Position numbers and translations under genes: made by a program. DNA of 64,000 nt, taken from CBDFKB01 sp965248715. Its GTDB lineage: Bacteria; Pseudomonadota; Alphaproteobacteria; Rhizobiales; Rhizobiaceae. The notes beneath the pieces were generated by a model. It saw nothing but the letters and a program-made list of their open reading frames with translations, was not told the DNA's origin and did no database searches. Below, one piece after another: positions 56,119 to 63,581 of the stretch. Position 1 is the first letter of the stretch, and each line of letters starts with the position of its first letter. Location: positions 1,054,001 through 1,118,000 of the forward strand of contig CBDFKB010000008.1 of assembly GCA_965248715.1 (NCBI GenBank). Reading direction: 5' to 3'.

Positions 56119-56195
56119 CTAGTGGATCGATTCCAACATTTGCGTCCCGTTGCAACACTGTGGTTTGCAAATGTTGGAATCAAAAGAACCACTAG
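56119..56195. repeat. Palindromic element 1, CTAGTGG/CCACTAG ends
   Basis: CTAGTGG and GATTCCAACATTTGC (56129-56143) pair with GCAAATGTTGGAATC (56167-56181) and CCACTAG. The result is a long hairpin bounded by CTAG at both ends. It lies upstream of the metallopeptidase. Confidence 0.8.
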
Positions 56196-56208
56196 CAAGA
56201 TATTGAAT

Positions 56209-56287
56209 CTAGTGGAATTTTTAAATTTGACATTTGACTAACGACGAAGCCGCAAATCGAACTCAAATGTTAAATTCATTCCACTAG
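56209..56287. repeat. Palindromic element 2, CTAGTGG/CCACTAG ends
   Basis: This unit begins CTAGTGGAAT and ends ATTCCACTAG, with an inner pair AATTTGACATTTGA to TCAAATGTTAAATT that has one mismatch. It has the same ends and about the same length as element 1, 13 bp away, but different inner sequence. Confidence 0.78.
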
Positions 56288-56386
56288 CGATCCTCTGGCC
56301 GCTCAAGATGAGCCCCAGTATGGTAAAATTGCGGCATCTGCCAGTTTTATTCTACGCCCAGTAATTATAACGAGGAGAGACAGGTG

Positions 56387-56526
56387 GGGACCTCTAAAAA
56401 CGCTAAGTTTGAGTCGAGTGCCAGGAAGCGGGTTTTCGAGAACCGCAGAATACTGCTGATATTTGAGGATCGCAGAAAGCGCGTTGACGCGGCAATCGGC
56501 CAAAATTGGGGTTTTTAGAGGTTCTC
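56387..56526. mobile_element. MITE-like sequence with terminal inverted repeats
   Basis: The ends GGGGACCTCTAAAAAC and GTTTTTAGAGGTTCTC are imperfect inverted repeats about 110 bases apart, with no gene between. It has the size and form of a MITE derived from an IS. No target duplication was identified with certainty. Confidence 0.5.
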
Positions 56527-56529
56527 AAG

Positions 56530-56708
56530 TGGGGCAGTTGGTCAATGTCATCGACAATCCGTTCTCCGGCCACCCGAGGTTGGTCGGGATCGCGCAACCG
56601 GGTGAGCAGGAGGCGTATCAGCTGCCTCCATTTATTCGAACCATCCCTTATTCTACCTGGTCCGGCTGTCCGGGCGGGCTTTATTGGCCTAAATTCGTTC
56701 CTCATTAA
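56530..56708 (+). pseudogene. Possible coding remnant
   Basis: The frame after the MITE-like sequence reads GQLVNVIDNPFSGHPRL and later PFIRTIPYSTWSGCPGGLYW, then stops. The composition is protein-like and the frame is open from the MITE, so this could be the end of a gene cut by it. I do not know the family. The gap 56288-56850 otherwise holds repeats only. Confidence 0.25.
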
Positions 56709-56721
56709 GGCCAACCGAACC

Positions 56722-56799
56722 AAATAAGAGGCGAGGAGTGCCCCGGGCACGACAGGGGTAAAACAAGAGGCGAGGAGTGCCCCGGGCACGACAGGGATA
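56722..56799 (+). repeat. 39-bp hairpin units, copies 2 and 3 in tandem
   Basis: Two near-identical units (56722-56758 and 56761-56799) read AAGAGGCGAGGAG, the palindrome GTGCCCCGGGCAC, then GACAGGG. The frame of each unit matches copies 1, 4 and 5, but the palindrome has a different sequence. Confidence 0.8.
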
Positions 56800-56994
56800 A
56801 AAAAAGTGGTTTCGGCCCATTCGGGTCACTATCCCTGACAGAAAATCATTTTGAGGCGGCCCCCATCAAAGACAGGTGCCGCCGCTTGTTTTAAAGCGCG
56901 TAGGGCACGCGCTTGGAACCCTAAAACCAGCTTTGCACAGTCTTTGAAATTTTCAATCACTTTTACCCGTAAGCGGTTCCAACCATCCTTTCGA

Positions 56995-57042
56995 TGCCTG
57001 TTCTTGCCCGAAAACCGGTTCCCACTTTTCGGGAACAGGCAT
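56995..57042. repeat. RIME-type palindrome
   Basis: The sequence ATGCCTGTTC, CCCGAAAACCGG, TTCCCACTTTTCGGG, GAACAGGCAT folds into a strong hairpin of the kind very common in rhizobial genomes. Confidence 0.75.
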
Positions 57043-57126
57043 GACAGAATGGGGAAGCCGCTAAACGGTCCCCCACAAAAGGGATTGATAATTGAAAAGC
57101 CAGTGCACAACCGTCCAAATCATAGT

Positions 57127-57157
57127 CGCCACAAAGGGTTTGTGGCGGTTTTTTTTG
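57127..57157 (+). terminator. Rho-independent terminator without an upstream gene
   Basis: The stem CGCCACAAA pairs with TTTGTGGCG around GGG and is followed by GTTTTTTTT. The T run exists only on the plus strand. No plus-strand gene lies within 2 kb upstream, so it may end a non-coding transcript. The region 57158-57292 between it and ardA has no other feature that I can call. Confidence 0.8.
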
Positions 57158-57292
57158 TTGTCGCCGACACGATGTGTCCGCGACGGGGTTTTGGACGCTC
57201 GCCGCTAGGCAAGGGTTCATGCGCGGGGTAGTGGAAAAGAATTCTCGCGTTGTTTGAAACCATCAACAGCCATTTGGCAAAGCGAGGAAACC

Positions 57293-57802
57293 ATGACCAT
57301 ATTATTATACGCCCAACCCTACGATATTGCCGCAGAAGGCTTTTATTTCAGAACCGTTGAAGAATACGACAAGAATGTAGCCGCATTGAAAAACAACTAC
57401 GGCCAACCCGTCAAGGAATTTGAACTGCAATTCATCGACGGTGAATTGATTGATTGCGAACTGGCCAAAGCAATTGGCATCAACCAAGTCAATTTTGCAA
57501 AGTTTCTTGAATGTACAGAAGAATGGGAAGACCACGAGAAAATCCGTTTTATCATCGCGGTTGGCGAATGCGGTTATTCCTTTGACCTGCAAACTGACAA
57601 TATCGACCAGCTTGAGATCGACATCTATGAAGAAGACAGCATGAAGGAACTGGCTGTCCGCTTTGTCGAAGATGGCCTGTTCGGCGAAGTGCCGGAAGCG
57701 TTTCAATACTACATTGATTATGACGCCATTGCCCGTGATCTGGGTTTTGATTATGGCGAAATCACCATTGCCGGTGAAAACCTGATTTATCGCGCCGCCT
57801 GA
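57293..57802 (+). CDS. ardA: Antirestriction protein ArdA
   Basis: A 169-residue acidic protein, close to the family's usual ~166. Segments YAQPYDIAAEGFYFRTVEEY, EFELQFIDGELIDCELAKA, FIIAVGECGYSFD and FQYYIDYDAIARDLGFDYGE follow the ArdA pattern. ArdA mimics DNA and blocks type I restriction enzymes when an element enters a new host. The ATG at 57293 follows GAGG. A nested hairpin lies right after the stop. Confidence 0.9.
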   Translation: MTILLYAQPYDIAAEGFYFRTVEEYDKNVAALKNNYGQPVKEFELQFIDGELIDCELAKAIGINQVNFAKFLECTEEWEDHEKIRFIIAVGECGYSFDLQTDNIDQLEIDIYEEDSMKELAVRFVEDGLFGEVPEAFQYYIDYDAIARDLGFDYGEITIAGENLIYRAA

Positions 57803-57845
57803 TTGCAACACAGAAGCCAACTCTGGCTGGCTTCGCTGGTGCAAT
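57800..57845 (+). promoter_or_regulatory. Nested hairpin after ardA, copy 1
   Basis: TTGCA pairs with TGCAA on the outside, and GAAGCCA with TGGCTTC inside, with a variable top. The same structure with another apical part occurs at 58282-58337. The copies share the flank TGATTGCAACACAGAAGCCA. It may be a stability, attenuation or processing element of the ardA transcript. Confidence 0.65.
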
Positions 57846-57876
57846 GAGGCATCCGACAACACAAGAGAATTTTACC

Positions 57877-58284
57877 ATGGCAAGAACCATATCAACACCG
57901 AGCCAAGCGCAAGAAACAGCCTACCAAGATGTGAGCGAGCATGATTGCGATAGTTTTCAAGGTTGGCTGGAAGGCGAGGCTGAATACGTAAAGAGCCTTT
58001 GGCCTTCCTTTAGCGATTGCGACAAATGGCTTGACCGCGAAGATCACGCTATTCTGCAAAACGGCCTTTGTTATCTGGGTGTATCACAATATTGCGGGCT
58101 GGCCAGCCTCTGGCTTGTGCCGAAAGATTATATAATGAACGCCCACAGCTTTGAGGTCGATGCACAGCCGCTTGCAGAAAATTTTATTCGGCGTATCGCG
58201 CCCAAATTTCACCGAACATTCGGGCAGTACCGAAAAATCGGCATGTTTTCAAATGGCGAAGCCATCTACGAAAAAATAGCCTGA
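57877..58284 (+). CDS. Hypothetical protein in the ardA unit
   Basis: A 135-residue soluble protein with WLEGEAEYVKSLWPSFSDCDKWLDRED in the middle and a C-terminus with IAPKFHRTFGQYRKIGMFSNGEAIYEKI. It has no motif that I recognise. The ATG at 57877 follows AAGAGA. It lies between ardA and parB and is followed by a copy of the nested hairpin, so the three genes probably make one transcript. Confidence 0.65.
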   Translation: MARTISTPSQAQETAYQDVSEHDCDSFQGWLEGEAEYVKSLWPSFSDCDKWLDREDHAILQNGLCYLGVSQYCGLASLWLVPKDYIMNAHSFEVDAQPLAENFIRRIAPKFHRTFGQYRKIGMFSNGEAIYEKIA

Positions 58285-58337
58285 TTGCAACACAGAAGCC
58301 AGTCACTTGTGACCTCGGCTGGCTTCGCTGGTGCAAT
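58282..58337 (+). promoter_or_regulatory. Nested hairpin, copy 2
   Basis: TTGCA/TGCAA outside and GAAGCCAG/CTGGCTTC inside match copy 1. The top has its own small stem GTCAC/GTGAC. It lies between the 135-residue gene and parB. Confidence 0.65.
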
Positions 58338-58367
58338 TATGTACCCAACAACCAATGGAGAAAACCC

Positions 58368-60233
58368 ATGAACATACATCGTATGAACATACACAGTATG
58401 AAACTACAACATATTGAACTTGACCAACTTAAAACCACCAATCTGAATGTACGTAAGAAAGGCGGCAAGGATATTGATGACTTGATACCAAGCATTCGCT
58501 CATTGGGCATCATTCAACCGCTTCTGGTGCGCCCCAACTGCGAAGGCTATGAGGTAGTCGCAGGACAGCGGCGTTATCATGCTTTGGTGAAATTATCGCA
58601 AGAAAGCGAGATTGAACCCGTACCTTGCATTATCATGAACGAGGGTGACGATGCCAAGGCTATTGAAGCATCACTGGCTGAAAACATCGCTCGATTACCG
58701 ATGGATGAGATTGACCAATATCGTGCATTTTCTGCCTTGGTCAAAGAAGGCAAGAGTGTTGATGATATTGCCAGTCAATTCGGCATAACCCAAAGACTGG
58801 TGCAACAACGCTTGGCGATTGCCAATCTTATCAGTCCCATTCTGACATTGTATCGCAATGAAGATATTCACCGTGAGACTATTCGTATTCTGACCATGGC
58901 CACCAAACGTCAACAAAAGGCATGGCTGGCACTCTATAATAGCGAAGATGAATATACTCCCCAAGGCCATGCGTTAAAAAGCTGGCTGTTTGGTGGTGCC
59001 GATATTCGCGTTACCCATGCGCTGTTTGATGTTACCGAATACAACGGCAGTATCGTGTCTGATCTGTTTGGTGATGAAAGCTATTTTTCTGACAGTGAAG
59101 CCTTCTGGCAATTGCAGAACATCGCCATTGCCGAGGCCAAAGAGCGCTATGAGGCCAATGGTTGGAGCGATATTATTCTGCTTGATGTTGGCGAGCACTG
59201 GCCATCATGGGAACATACCAAGACAGCCAAGAAGGATGGCGCCAAGGTTTTTGTTCAGATTGCCAATGATGGCGAAGTAACTTTCCACGAGGGCTATATC
59301 ACCAAAAAAGATGCACAGCGATTGGAAAAAGTGGCAAACGGTGAAACCGTTGAGGAAAAGGCAGAACGTCCCGAACTGACCAAGGCCATGCAGAATTATC
59401 TTGGGTTACATCGTCATAGTGCGGTGCGTACCGAATTGCTTAATCATGGCGATATTGCCTTGAGGCTTGCGGTGGCACAGATGATTGCAGGGTCAGAGCT
59501 TTGGCAGGTTCAGGCCGACCCGCAGAAAGCCAACACAGACGCGATTAAGGACAGTCTTGCCACCAACAAGGCCGAAGCAACATTCAGCGAAGAACGCGAA
59601 CGCATTCGTGGCTTGCTCGGCACGAAGTGTCTTGGCACGAAGTGTCTTGGTATGGAAGATGTCGCTGAAGATACGCTTGTTTACCGCAAGGACGACTGGG
59701 GAAAGTCCCATGATCTTCATGCCATCTTTGCCAAGCTGATTGAATTGGATGATGCCAGCGTAAACACAATCCTGACATTTGTCGTCGCCGAAACATTACC
59801 GGCGGGAAGCGCCATGGTGGAAGTGCTAGGCAATATGTTGAGTGTGGATATGGCCGATCATTGGCAACCAGACCAGACATTCTTCGATCTTTTCCGCGAC
59901 AAGGAAGCGATCAATGCTTGCCTCAAACATATTGGCGGCAAGCGGGTTGCGGACGGTAATATCTCTGCTACTGCCAAGGTGCAGAAGAAAATCATTGCTG
60001 ATTATCTGGATGGAACCCGTGAGGGTGGTAAACAAGAGGCGGGGAGCGCCACAGCGCGAGCGGGAAGCAAACAAGAGGCGAGGAGCGCCATAGCGCGACA
60101 GGGAAGCAAAAAGGCCAAGGATGGTACATGGCAACCGCGCTATATGGCTTTTCCATTCGGTGTTTACACCAAGCGCGGCGGTATTGCGGCCATCGACCAA
60201 TGGAAGGCGGTCAAGAAATTTTACGCCGCATAA
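58368..60233 (+). CDS. ParB-like protein of the mobile element
   Basis: The 621-residue protein has a ParB N-terminal nuclease-like domain (LKTTNLNVRKKGGKDIDDLIPSIRSLG, with GQRRYHA and ENIARLPMDEIDQYRAF, residues ~20-135) and a helix-turn-helix (SVDDIASQFGITQRLVQQRL, ~138-157). The remaining ~440 residues are element-specific. No parA is present. The gene carries three internal duplications: MNIHR/MNIHS at the start, GTKCL twice near 425, and two 39-bp hairpin units near 560 (KQEAGSATARAGS, KQEARSAIARQGS). It may work in DNA binding or gene control in the element. Confidence 0.8.
   Translation: MNIHRMNIHSMKLQHIELDQLKTTNLNVRKKGGKDIDDLIPSIRSLGIIQPLLVRPNCEGYEVVAGQRRYHALVKLSQESEIEPVPCIIMNEGDDAKAIEASLAENIARLPMDEIDQYRAFSALVKEGKSVDDIASQFGITQRLVQQRLAIANLISPILTLYRNEDIHRETIRILTMATKRQQKAWLALYNSEDEYTPQGHALKSWLFGGADIRVTHALFDVTEYNGSIVSDLFGDESYFSDSEAFWQLQNIAIAEAKERYEANGWSDIILLDVGEHWPSWEHTKTAKKDGAKVFVQIANDGEVTFHEGYITKKDAQRLEKVANGETVEEKAERPELTKAMQNYLGLHRHSAVRTELLNHGDIALRLAVAQMIAGSELWQVQADPQKANTDAIKDSLATNKAEATFSEERERIRGLLGTKCLGTKCLGMEDVAEDTLVYRKDDWGKSHDLHAIFAKLIELDDASVNTILTFVVAETLPAGSAMVEVLGNMLSVDMADHWQPDQTFFDLFRDKEAINACLKHIGGKRVADGNISATAKVQKKIIADYLDGTREGGKQEAGSATARAGSKQEARSAIARQGSKKAKDGTWQPRYMAFPFGVYTKRGGIAAIDQWKAVKKFYAA
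60031..60108 (+). repeat. 39-bp hairpin units, copies 4 and 5, inside parB
   Basis: Two in-frame 39-bp units (60031-60069 and 60070-60108) read AAACAAGAGGCG, GGGAGCGC or GAGGAGCGC, then a small loop, GCGCGA, then GGGAAGC. Each encodes 13 residues. The unit is also found outside genes at 49036 and 56722. Confidence 0.85.
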
Positions 60234-60246
60234 TTAAACACCTGCG

Positions 60247-60270
60247 CCGCCCGAGCAGTTTCTCGGGCGG
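60247..60270 (+). terminator. Hairpin after parB
   Basis: The stem CCGCCCGAG pairs with CTCGGGCGG around a six-base loop, 14 bases after the stop. It has no T run, so it may stabilise the 3' end more than stop RNA polymerase. Confidence 0.55.
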
Positions 60271-60343
60271 TGTGCGCCAGCCACTATTGCCTAACATTAT
60301 TACTGGCAGGTAATTGATTTATATATTAAAATGATTGCAGACG

Positions 60344-60640
60344 ATGACGACAGACACCCAACAAACACAGAAAATTGCCGCCTTGAATGACCTGCTGCGG
60401 CAATCACAGCTTACCGGACAAGTTGTTCTTTCGCCTGCCATCCGGTTGCTTGATCGTAAAACACGCGAGCGCATCTTGAACGGCGTAAAAATCTACAACG
60501 CCTTTGCACCCCAAGGTGACACACAGAAGAACTGGATTTTGGCGCGTTCGAATGTGGCATTCATGACATATTCTGGGTCGTCGATTGCTACGATGAAAAC
60601 AGCCATTACCTAAGCGAAGACCCCGCCGATCTAAAGCGTT
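60344..60640 (+). pseudogene. Frameshifted, truncated DUF3768 gene
   Basis: The first frame reads KIAALNDLLRQSQLTGQVVLSPAI, then RILNGVKIYNAFAPQGD. After ~60525 the family sequence continues in another frame as ELDFGAFECGIHDIFWVVDCYDEN and SEDPAD. DUF3768 then normally goes on to its end, but here the match stops near 60630 at a repeat. It is therefore broken by a frameshift and a truncation. A run of repeats follows (60631-60930). Confidence 0.75.
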
Positions 60641-60930
60641 TTGCGTTCTATTTGGTTCAAATAAGCGCTGGAAAACACGTGAATTTGGCGTGTTTTCCGG
60701 CTCTGATTAAGCGCAACACGCTGTAAACCGCACCAATCGCGTGCTCCGCGTGATGTTGGTGGAGGAATACTAGAGCGTGTCACCCAAAAGTGGGTGCCGG
60801 TTTCGGGATACGCGCCAAAACAAACACATATGGCTGGTTGAGCGATTCAAATCAGGCGAAAAATGTTCCATGTATACTCCATGCACCCGAAAAGTGAGCA
60901 CCGGTTTTGGGATAAATGTATGGAGCAAAA
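60631..60930. repeat. Cluster of palindromic repeats
   Basis: GGAAAACACG at 60670-60679 pairs with CGTGTTTTCC at 60689-60698. From 60771 there is a partial RIME-like copy (CTAGAGCGTGTCACCC), and from ~60884 a second partial arm (CACCCGAAAAGTGAGCACC). No gene is seen in this 300-bp stretch. Confidence 0.7.
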
Positions 60931-60978
60931 AACATTTATACCCTAAAACACAAGTTTATTGAGTGCTTTAGGTATATT

Positions 60979-61107
60979 ATGGCAATTCAAAAAATTCGCG
61001 CCGCCGTCCAACAATCAGTCCGGCGGCGCATGGTCAAGCAAACTGTTGACGATGTTGCTGCTGAATTAACCTGCCGACTAAACGACCTATCGCCATTGCT
61101 GCGGTAA
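60979..61107 (+). CDS. Possible 42-residue protein
   Basis: The frame MAIQKIRAAVQQSVRRRMVK, then TVDDVAAELTCRLNDLSPLLR, is basic and helical. Its end overlaps parE on the other strand. It has no clear ribosome site. This is a weak call, and it could be a remnant. Confidence 0.25.
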   Translation: MAIQKIRAAVQQSVRRRMVKQTVDDVAAELTCRLNDLSPLLR

Positions 61108-61380
61108 GTCCTGGCGGACGCTGCGGATCGTTGCAATCCTGATCACGTTTTCACGAATTTCATAAATCACGAAGTGAGAGCGATAGGTGAAGCGCCGTAA
61201 ATTGCCACTTTGATCACTATGGATCACGCGCCCCATCTTGGGATTATCGGTCAGAAGATCAAAGCTGTAAAACAGGCCGTCGAGATATTCGTCGGCCTGC
61301 GCCTCATCAAAATATTGAACCGTATATCGGGCTATGTCTTTGATATTGGAACGCGCCAGCCCCGATAGCTCATATTCCAT
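61087..61380 (-). CDS. parE: ParE/RelE-superfamily toxin
   Basis: The 97-residue toxin has LARSNIKDIARYTVQYFDEAQADEYL at the N-terminus, then LTDNPKMGRV, and ends with VIYEIRENVIRIATIRSVRQDL, a ParE pattern. ParE toxins inhibit DNA gyrase. It overlaps the antitoxin gene upstream by 11 bases, so the two are made together and help keep the element in the cell. Confidence 0.88.
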   Translation of the reverse strand: MEYELSGLARSNIKDIARYTVQYFDEAQADEYLDGLFYSFDLLTDNPKMGRVIHSDQSGNLRRFTYRSHFVIYEIRENVIRIATIRSVRQDLPQQWR

Positions 61381-61591
61381 GCTTCAGTTCGTCCAGCACT
61401 TCGCCAATGATCTCGGCTTTGCTGGCTTTTAATGCAGGCGGGCCTTTTAACCCTTGCTCCACATCGCGCATAATAACGGCCTGTTGTTCTGCCGGAGAAA
61501 GGGAATGCCACAGCTTCATATCCTCGTCAGTCGGAAAAACTGTCGAAGTAAACTTGATATGAGAAACGTCAATTGTATCCGTCTGATTCAT
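61370..61591 (-). CDS. ParD-type antitoxin
   Basis: A 73-residue partner of ParE. The DNA-binding part is not a classical ribbon-helix-helix by eye. The segment WHSLSPAEQQAVIMRDVEQGLKG and the ending EIIGEVLDELKHG form the helical part that should wrap the toxin. It is first in the pair, the usual order. The family name is based on place and size. Confidence 0.7.
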   Translation of the reverse strand: MNQTDTIDVSHIKFTSTVFPTDEDMKLWHSLSPAEQQAVIMRDVEQGLKGPPALKASKAEIIGEVLDELKHGI

Positions 61592-62031
61592 AACACCATT
61601 CTATCACAAAATAGCGGTTCATTGATAGGAATTCTTATACCGCCGGATGGAGCGGGTAATGGTAGAGGGGTGGACGCGATAATGGGCGGCCATTTCGGCA
61701 ATAGTAGCTTCATTGGCCTCAATCTTCTGCTTGGCATTGCGCACCTGGGAAACGCTGAGCTTTGGCGGCGCACCCAAACGACTGCCGCGTATTCGGGCGG
61801 CTTTCAGGCCTTCGATGGTGCGTTCCGATATTTTCTTGCGTTCACGCTCAGCAGCGGCGGCGGTAATGACATAGCTGTATTTGCCATCGGCGGTATCGGT
61901 CTCAATTTCGAAATTCATGGCATGGAATTTGATGCCACGTTTGCGCAGGTTCTTCTCGTGATAGAGCGCGTCTTCGGTGGAACGAAAGGCACGATCCAAA
62001 TCCCAGACAAACAAGGTATCGCCGCGTTCTA

Positions 62032-62872
62032 GGGTCTGTGGACATTCAGGATTCCCAAAAGCGTTGATTTCTGATTCAAGCTTCCAAAAGGGAGTTTGTA
62101 ATGGACGAAAAGCGATTTGTTTTGAATGACCGGGTCTGGGAACGCCTTGCGCCTTTGCTCCCCGGCAAGGCAACAGACAGTGGCCGGACAGGCGGCGACA
62201 ACCGGTTGTTTTTGGAAGCGGTGTTCTGGCGGGTGCGCACGGGGTCTCCCTGGCGCGATCTGCCGACGAAATTTGGCAACTGGAACAGCCAGTTTCGCCG
62301 GTTCCGACGATGGGCCGAGCAGGGTGTTTTCGAGAGTCTTTTCAAAGCCATGAGCAATGACCCAGACCTCGAATACGCCATGATTGATGGCACCATTGTT
62401 TCGGTTCACCAAAAGGCAACCGGCGCAAAAGGGGGACTCAAAATCAGGCCATCGGGCGCTCGCGCGGTGGGTTGACCACCAAGATCGTGGCGCTGGTGGA
62501 CGCGCTTGGTAATCTTGTGCGTTTCATGCTGCTACCGGGACAGGCGCATGACATGAGGGGCGTGGCACCGCTGATCAAGGGCGTGTCATTCGCCGCTTTG
62601 CTGGCGGATAAAGCGTTTGACGCAAACTGGCTTCTGGAGGAGCTGGAAGACCGGGGCGCAACCGCCGTTATCCCGCCCAAATCAAATCGGATTGTGCAGC
62701 GAGAATACGATGAAGAGGCCTATTGTTGGCGGCATTTGGTTGAAAACTACTTCGCCAAGATCAAGGAATTTCGTGGCATCGCAACGCGTTACGATAAAAC
62801 CGATAACAGCTACGCTGCCAACTGGAACCTTGTCGCGGCGCTTATCGCATCAAGGTGAATGTCCACAGACCC
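62032..62872 (+). mobile_element. IS5-family insertion sequence (IS427 type)
   Basis: The 841-bp element has perfect 17-bp terminal inverted repeats, GGGTCTGTGGACATTCA and its complement, and a TA target duplication (62030-62031 and 62873-62874) inside a CTAG site. It holds one transposase in two frames. The intact ends and clean duplication point to a recent insertion. Confidence 0.95.
62101..62858 (+). CDS. IS5-family transposase, two frames (likely -1 frameshift)
   Basis: Frame 1 (62101-62475) holds the N-terminal DUF4096 part (VWERLAPLLPGK, FWRVRTGSPWRDLP) and the first catalytic Asp (AMIDGTIV). Frame 2 (to 62858) holds the DDE remainder (LLADKAFDANWL with the second Asp, YCWRHLVENYFAKIKEFRG with the Glu). 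At 62427-62436, a run AAAAGGGGG allows a -1 slip that joins AKGG to TQNQAIGRSRGG, the usual family sequence. Split transposases of this kind are normal in the IS427 group, so the IS may be active. Confidence 0.9.
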
Positions 62873-63214
62873 TAGTTCATTTAGCACTTGATCAAATACA
62901 GGCCGTTTATCGGCAACCGCTGAAAGTGTTTCGATATAGAGCCTGTCACACAGTTCTTTCAGACCGTTGATTTGCCGGTCTGGCCGTTGGGTTTTAGTGC
63001 TGACGCGCAGATATCCTATTTTCATGGTGTTTCAGTGCCTTAGCGGTATCAGGCCATGCATTCGTATGGTGCATAAACGACCCTTTCCGCATTGCGGCCT
63101 TTCATTGGGGCCCGGCATATCGCCAAAACGGCCAAACCCTTGATATTGCATTACTCTCTCATAATTATAACAAAACCGAGGCATGTAAGTAAAATATTGC
63201 GTAATCGGTCGATT

Positions 63215-63568
63215 ATGCAGGTTAATAAATGGTTGAAATTAAGAAAATATCAACAAATATTAGCGATAATACTGCTAATGAACTTGACAATAACTCAACA
63301 AACACAAGCGCAAAACCTAGATGCCGATTTCGTGCTTAACAAGATGACCTCGGATCAGCAAGTCAGCTTTGTTGCCGGAGTGGTCGAGGGTTTGGCCTTT
63401 TCGCGCTGGCAAAGAGACAAACCGGATCGTACCGGGATTCAGTGCATTTATGCATGGTACGGGAGACAAGATAAATGGCCGAAAATCGAACAATGGTTTG
63501 GCAGGCACCCCGACAAACAAGTGGGGCCGCTATTGTATATTCTAATCAAGCAGGACTGCGGAGCGTAA
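63215..63568 (+). CDS. Secreted hypothetical protein
   Basis: A 117-residue protein with a signal peptide (ILAIILLMNLTITQQTQA, cleavage near residue 32) and a mature part LDADFVLNKMTSDQQVSFVAG, then GIQCIYAWYG and KQDCGA, with two Cys that could pair. It has no catalytic motif that I know. The ATG at 63215 was chosen because the signal follows it. The next gene starts 13 bases later, so they are probably cotranscribed. Confidence 0.6.
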   Translation: MQVNKWLKLRKYQQILAIILLMNLTITQQTQAQNLDADFVLNKMTSDQQVSFVAGVVEGLAFSRWQRDKPDRTGIQCIYAWYGRQDKWPKIEQWFGRHPDKQVGPLLYILIKQDCGA

Positions 63569-63581
63569 ATTGATTCAACTG

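Larger units (their letters stand above)
61619..63025 (-). pseudogene. Resolvase/invertase gene cut by an IS5-family element
   Basis: The 5' part (63025-62873) encodes MKIGYLRVSTKTQRPDRQIN with the catalytic Ser, up to VLNEL. The 3' part (62029-61619) goes on ERGDTLFVWDLDRAF and ends with a helix-turn-helix (IAEMAAHYRVHPSTITRSIRR). The element at 62032-62872 and one TA lie between. Joining the two parts gives an unbroken 187-residue serine recombinase of the Hin/Tn3 resolvase type. The gene is dead unless the IS leaves. Confidence 0.92.
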
